A DNA stretch of 64,000 nucleotides from an uncultured Bacilli bacterium (GTDB taxonomy: Bacteria; Bacillota_I; Bacilli_A; RF39; UBA660). A program made the position numbers and the translations under genes. Numbering within the stretch: the first letter of the stretch is position 1; the number at the start of each line of letters is the position of its first letter. This document shows, piece by piece, positions 60,993 through 64,000 of this stretch. Under the pieces are notes generated by a model. That model saw nothing but the letters and a program-made list of their open reading frames with translations. It was not told the DNA's origin and did not search any database. The stretch spans positions 1-64,000 of the forward strand of contig CAKOQQ010000004.1 of assembly GCA_934101425.1 (NCBI GenBank), in the 5' to 3' direction.

Positions 60993-62795
60993 ATGACAAT
61001 GTATGAAATTATGAATAAGTATAATATAACAGAATCAACTTTAAAAAATTGGAAAAAGTTAGGTTATATAAATGATATTAATGAAATTGATGAACAAGCT
61101 ATAAAAAAAGTAATTGATAATAAAATTAAAACTAGAAGAAATAAAAAAAGTAGTGACTTTAGTGTTATAAATACTACCTATGTTAGTGATATTAAAACTA
61201 AAAAATTAGTTACTAAAATAATTGAAATAAAGGAAAAATATAATAGTACTTTAGATGAAGTTATGAATGTTGTAGTAACTAAATATGTAAAAGATAAAAT
61301 AAATCCTGAAATAAAACAATATATTGATGATACATTTAATACTTTTAATAATGAAGATTTAATAAGTGAAATAGACTCACTTGATTTTCATTATAATAAA
61401 AATGATGACTTTTTAGGTTGTTTATATATGTCTCTTATTTCCGTTGGAGAAAAAGATACTAAGGGAATTTTTTATACTCCTTCTAAAGTAGTTGATATAT
61501 TATTAAATAAACTAACTTTAAAGAATTATAAATATTTAGATCCAGGCTGTGGTAGTGGCAACTTTTTAATTAAATTATTCAATAGATTAAAAGATAAGTA
61601 TGATGAAGAAGATATTATAAATAATTTATATGGATATGATATTGATGATAAAGCTATATTACTTGCTAAAATAAATATTTATATGCTTACTGAAAATACT
61701 GATTTTAATAATATTAAATGTTATAAGTGTGATTATTTAAAAGATAAAATAGATGCTAAGTTTGATACTATATTTGGTAATCCACCTTGGGGTATAAAAT
61801 ATACTATAAGTGAAGTAAAAAATCTTACTAATATTTATGATAAAGTTTTTGCTAAACAAGATTCTTTTACACAATTTATGCTTAAGTCATTTGATATATT
61901 AAATTATAATGGAGAATTATCTTTTATACTCCCTAGTTCTATACTTAATATAGAAAAACATGAATTAATTAGAAAAGTATTATTAAATAAACAAATAACA
62001 GATATTATGTTACTTGGTAGGGAATTTAACGATGTAGTTACTGACGTTATTATATTAAAAGTAAAAAATAATTATAATTATTTATCTAAGGTTAATTATA
62101 ATAATGAAAAAGTAGAGCAAACATTCTTCAATAATTTACCTTATCATAATTTACTTTTACCAAATGTTAAATCACTTACTATATTAGATAAAATTAACAA
62201 TTTTGAAAGTTATCATTTAACAAATGCAACATATGGACTTGGAATTGTTACTGGTAATAATTTAAAATATTTAAAAAATACTTTACTTGAAGGATATGAA
62301 CCTATTATAAGCGGTAAAGAGTTAAATAAGTATTTTGTTAATTATGAAATGATAAATAATTATATATTATTTAATCCTAGTGCTTTGCAACAAGTTGCTA
62401 ATCCAAATTTGTATCGTTCTAAAAAGAAAATTTTATATAAGTTTATAGGCAATAAACTTACATTTTCTCTGGATACTAGAGGATTATTAAATCTTAATAG
62501 TGCTAATATGATTTGCTTAGATGATAGTGAAAATGAATATTATGTACTTGCAGTACTTAATTCTAGACTTACTAATCTTATTTATGATGAGTATTATCAT
62601 GCTAATAAATTACTTAAAAATCATATTATGTCATTTCCTATATTTAATATTAGTAATGATTTAAAAGAAGAAATTAAAAACATAATATTAAATAGTGATG
62701 ATAATGATTATTATATAGAAGAAGTAGAAGATATTTTATACAAAGAATTAAAACTTACTGATTTTGAAATAAAATATTTAAAAGAAAGGTATTGA
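60993..62795 (+). CDS. Orphan N6-adenine DNA methyltransferase with N-terminal helix-turn-helix
   Basis: A 600-residue protein. Residues 3-27 (YEIMNKYNITESTLKNW) look like a helix-turn-helix of the MerR/excisionase kind, followed by a helical linker. The methyltransferase has GIFYTPSKVVD near 158, SAM motif I DPGCGSGNF at 183-191, and the catalytic NPPW at 263-266 (NPPY/F in most). The C-terminal half resembles the TaqI-type target recognition domain (IISGKELNKYF, then LNLNSANMICL). N6-methylation of adenine is expected; the target site is unknown. No endonuclease gene is adjacent, so it is an orphan, similar in plan to C. difficile CamA. It precedes the Mur ligase gene by four bases. Confidence 0.88.
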   Translation: MTMYEIMNKYNITESTLKNWKKLGYINDINEIDEQAIKKVIDNKIKTRRNKKSSDFSVINTTYVSDIKTKKLVTKIIEIKEKYNSTLDEVMNVVVTKYVKDKINPEIKQYIDDTFNTFNNEDLISEIDSLDFHYNKNDDFLGCLYMSLISVGEKDTKGIFYTPSKVVDILLNKLTLKNYKYLDPGCGSGNFLIKLFNRLKDKYDEEDIINNLYGYDIDDKAILLAKINIYMLTENTDFNNIKCYKCDYLKDKIDAKFDTIFGNPPWGIKYTISEVKNLTNIYDKVFAKQDSFTQFMLKSFDILNYNGELSFILPSSILNIEKHELIRKVLLNKQITDIMLLGREFNDVVTDVIILKVKNNYNYLSKVNYNNEKVEQTFFNNLPYHNLLLPNVKSLTILDKINNFESYHLTNATYGLGIVTGNNLKYLKNTLLEGYEPIISGKELNKYFVNYEMINNYILFNPSALQQVANPNLYRSKKKILYKFIGNKLTFSLDTRGLLNLNSANMICLDDSENEYYVLAVLNSRLTNLIYDEYYHANKLLKNHIMSFPIFNISNDLKEEIKNIILNSDDNDYYIEEVEDILYKELKLTDFEIKYLKERY

Positions 62796-62799
62796 TATT

Positions 62800-64000
62800 A
62801 TGGATATATTTATTATGTCACTTCTACCATATTATTTATTTTTAATTTTAAAAGTGAGATATGGGTTATATATGTTACAACAAAATTCATATAATACAGA
62901 AAATAGATATTTAAAATGGACTATAAAAAATTATAAGAAAGTATTTTTAAATATAGAATTATTATCATTTATTGTTTTATTAGCAATTAAATTTTTAGAT
63001 AGTTTTTATTATAGTTTAATAGTAATTACATTTTATATTGTTATGGCTTATTATGAAATATATAAATTAAGTCATGAACAAAGCAAAAAGAAATTTAATG
63101 TTACTTCTAGAGTAAAAAGACTTATTACTACTATATTACTTATATTTTTAATTTTAAATGTATGTATTTTTTATAAATATGATACTAGTAATAATTTTGT
63201 ATATTATTTAGTTCTTATATTATTTGGATATTTTAGTTATTATGTTGTTTTAATTAGTAATATTATAAATATTCCAGTAGAAAAATTAGTATATAAACAT
63301 TATTATAATAAAGCTAAAAACAAATTAAAGGATATGAAAAATTTAAGTGTAGTTGGTATTACGGGTAGTTATGGTAAAACTAGTAGTAAAAATATAGTTA
63401 ATTATATATTAAGTGCTGATTATATTACTTATCCAACACCAAAATCATTTAATACTCCTTATGGAGTTATGATTAGTATTAATAATGGTATTGATAAATT
63501 TACTAATATGTTTATAGCGGAAATGGGAGCTTATAAAAAAGGTGAAATTAAAGAACTTTGTGATTTTGTAAATCCTAAGTATGGTATATTAACTACTATA
63601 GGTGTTGCTCATTTAGAAACATTTAAAAGTGAACAAAATATTATAGATGGTAAATTTGAACTTATTGAATCTTTACCTAGTGATGGAGTTGCTATTTTAA
63701 ATAAAGATGATATAAAACAAGCCACTCATAAAATAAATAATAATTGTAAGGTTTTATGGATAGGTATTGATAATAAAGATGCTGATGTAGTAGCTTCTAA
63801 TATTAAACTTTCAAGTGCTGGTACAACATTTGATGTTAAATTTAAAGATTTAGAAAACAAATATACATTTACTACATCATTACTTGGAAAATATAATATA
63901 TATAATATTTTAGATGGACTAGCTCTTGGTCATTATTTAAATATAAGTATTGATAAAATGATTCAAAAAGTTAGAACTTTAAAACCAATAGAACATAGAT
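62800..64000 (+). CDS. murF: Membrane-anchored MurF-like Mur ligase (3' truncated by window)
   Basis: The frame opens at ATG 62800 behind GAAAGGT and runs off the window after 400 codons. Residues 1-150 hold about five membrane segments. The Mur ligase central domain starts near 182 with the P-loop GSYGKTSS (189-196), then AEMGAYKKGEIK and TTIGVAHLETF, and ends with LKPIEHR. This pattern fits UDP-MurNAc-tripeptide D-Ala-D-Ala ligase, the last cytoplasmic step of precursor synthesis. The N-terminal membrane part is an extra compared with classical MurF and would hold the enzyme at the membrane. A related Mur ligase is possible until the C-terminus is seen. Confidence 0.8.
   Translation, partial: MDIFIMSLLPYYLFLILKVRYGLYMLQQNSYNTENRYLKWTIKNYKKVFLNIELLSFIVLLAIKFLDSFYYSLIVITFYIVMAYYEIYKLSHEQSKKKFNVTSRVKRLITTILLIFLILNVCIFYKYDTSNNFVYYLVLILFGYFSYYVVLISNIINIPVEKLVYKHYYNKAKNKLKDMKNLSVVGITGSYGKTSSKNIVNYILSADYITYPTPKSFNTPYGVMISINNGIDKFTNMFIAEMGAYKKGEIKELCDFVNPKYGILTTIGVAHLETFKSEQNIIDGKFELIESLPSDGVAILNKDDIKQATHKINNNCKVLWIGIDNKDADVVASNIKLSSAGTTFDVKFKDLENKYTFTTSLLGKYNIYNILDGLALGHYLNISIDKMIQKVRTLKPIEHR

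Noticed and set aside
60993..62795. Complete restriction-modification system
   Set aside because: No endonuclease gene or fused nuclease domain is seen; the next gene is a Mur ligase.
1..64000. Mollicutes genetic code 4, suggested by the extreme AT content
   Set aside because: TGA ends several clear genes at the right place and tryptophans are TGG.

Overview
The window reads as chromosome of a very AT-rich, Gram-positive-type bacterium in the Bacilli/Erysipelotrichia/RF39-like part of the low-GC Firmicutes. This placement is inferred from gene content and base composition, not from a phylogeny. UGA is a stop codon here (it ends the MBOAT gene at 11514-11516, the HerA gene at 22448-22450 and the methyltransferase at 62793-62795), so the Mollicutes code 4 is ruled out. 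Nearly all genes lie on the + strand, packed with overlaps of 1-20 bases and separated by short GTAA-loop or AT-rich hairpin terminators. Many promoters are an extended -10 (TGnTATAAT) only 15-18 bases upstream of the start codon, with the ribosome binding site GGTGA in between, so many mRNAs should have leaders of about 8-12 bases.

Layout. 1-1850: remnant of an integrated element (TnpV, an internally deleted large serine recombinase, a small unknown gene) next to the 3' end of tRNA-Gly(GCC). 1941-8465: an IspH-polyprenyl synthase fusion, a metallo-beta-lactamase protein, an rRNA methyltransferase, rimM, trmD, two unknown genes, the rplS leader and rplS, lepB. 8512-20627: two related extracytoplasmic O-acylation modules (SGNH or DUF4358-like protein, MBOAT acyltransferase, DHHW protein). 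They flank a degenerate RNase J, an orphan Hint fragment, a TSCPD protein, yqeG and yqeH. 20681-25770: HerA-like ATPase, a prepilin-like protein, then glmS on the minus strand behind a glmS ribozyme. 25838-30399: miaB, cotE, an orphan PD-(D/E)XK protein, a macrodomain protein, an HhH-GPD glycosylase, rpsP and khpA.

30630-33690: a promoter, a 31-codon leader ORF with a run of nine G, a terminator hairpin that overlaps the end of that ORF, and a 750-residue prepilin/leucine-rich-repeat surface protein with long in-frame DNA repeats, followed by a lipoprotein. 33739-38802: uppS-cdsA-rseP, a small unknown gene and a NatAB-like ABC exporter. 38857-47278: a helical protein, M29 aminopeptidase, an unknown minus-strand gene, a ZIP transporter, a Y-family polymerase, Tex, an unknown protein and a XerD-like recombinase. 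47355-51806: pyruvate phosphate dikinase, small membrane proteins, YlmH and a lone 5S rRNA. 51860-64000: an unknown coiled-coil protein, addB-addA, an ABC transporter pair, an orphan N6-adenine methyltransferase with an N-terminal helix-turn-helix, and the start of a membrane-anchored MurF-like ligase.

Main leads. (1) The G9 tract, leader ORF and terminator at 30630-30830 could be a phase-variable, translation-coupled attenuator: only a tract length of 0 mod 3 lets ribosomes run into the hairpin. (2) The IspH-prenyl synthase fusion. (3) A clear CotE spore-coat homologue directly after miaB, as in Bacillus. (4) Paired and partly homogenised O-acylation modules. (5) A PD-(D/E)XK, macrodomain and Fe-S glycosylase cluster. 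(6) Near-leaderless transcription with the ribosome binding site at the predicted 5' end.
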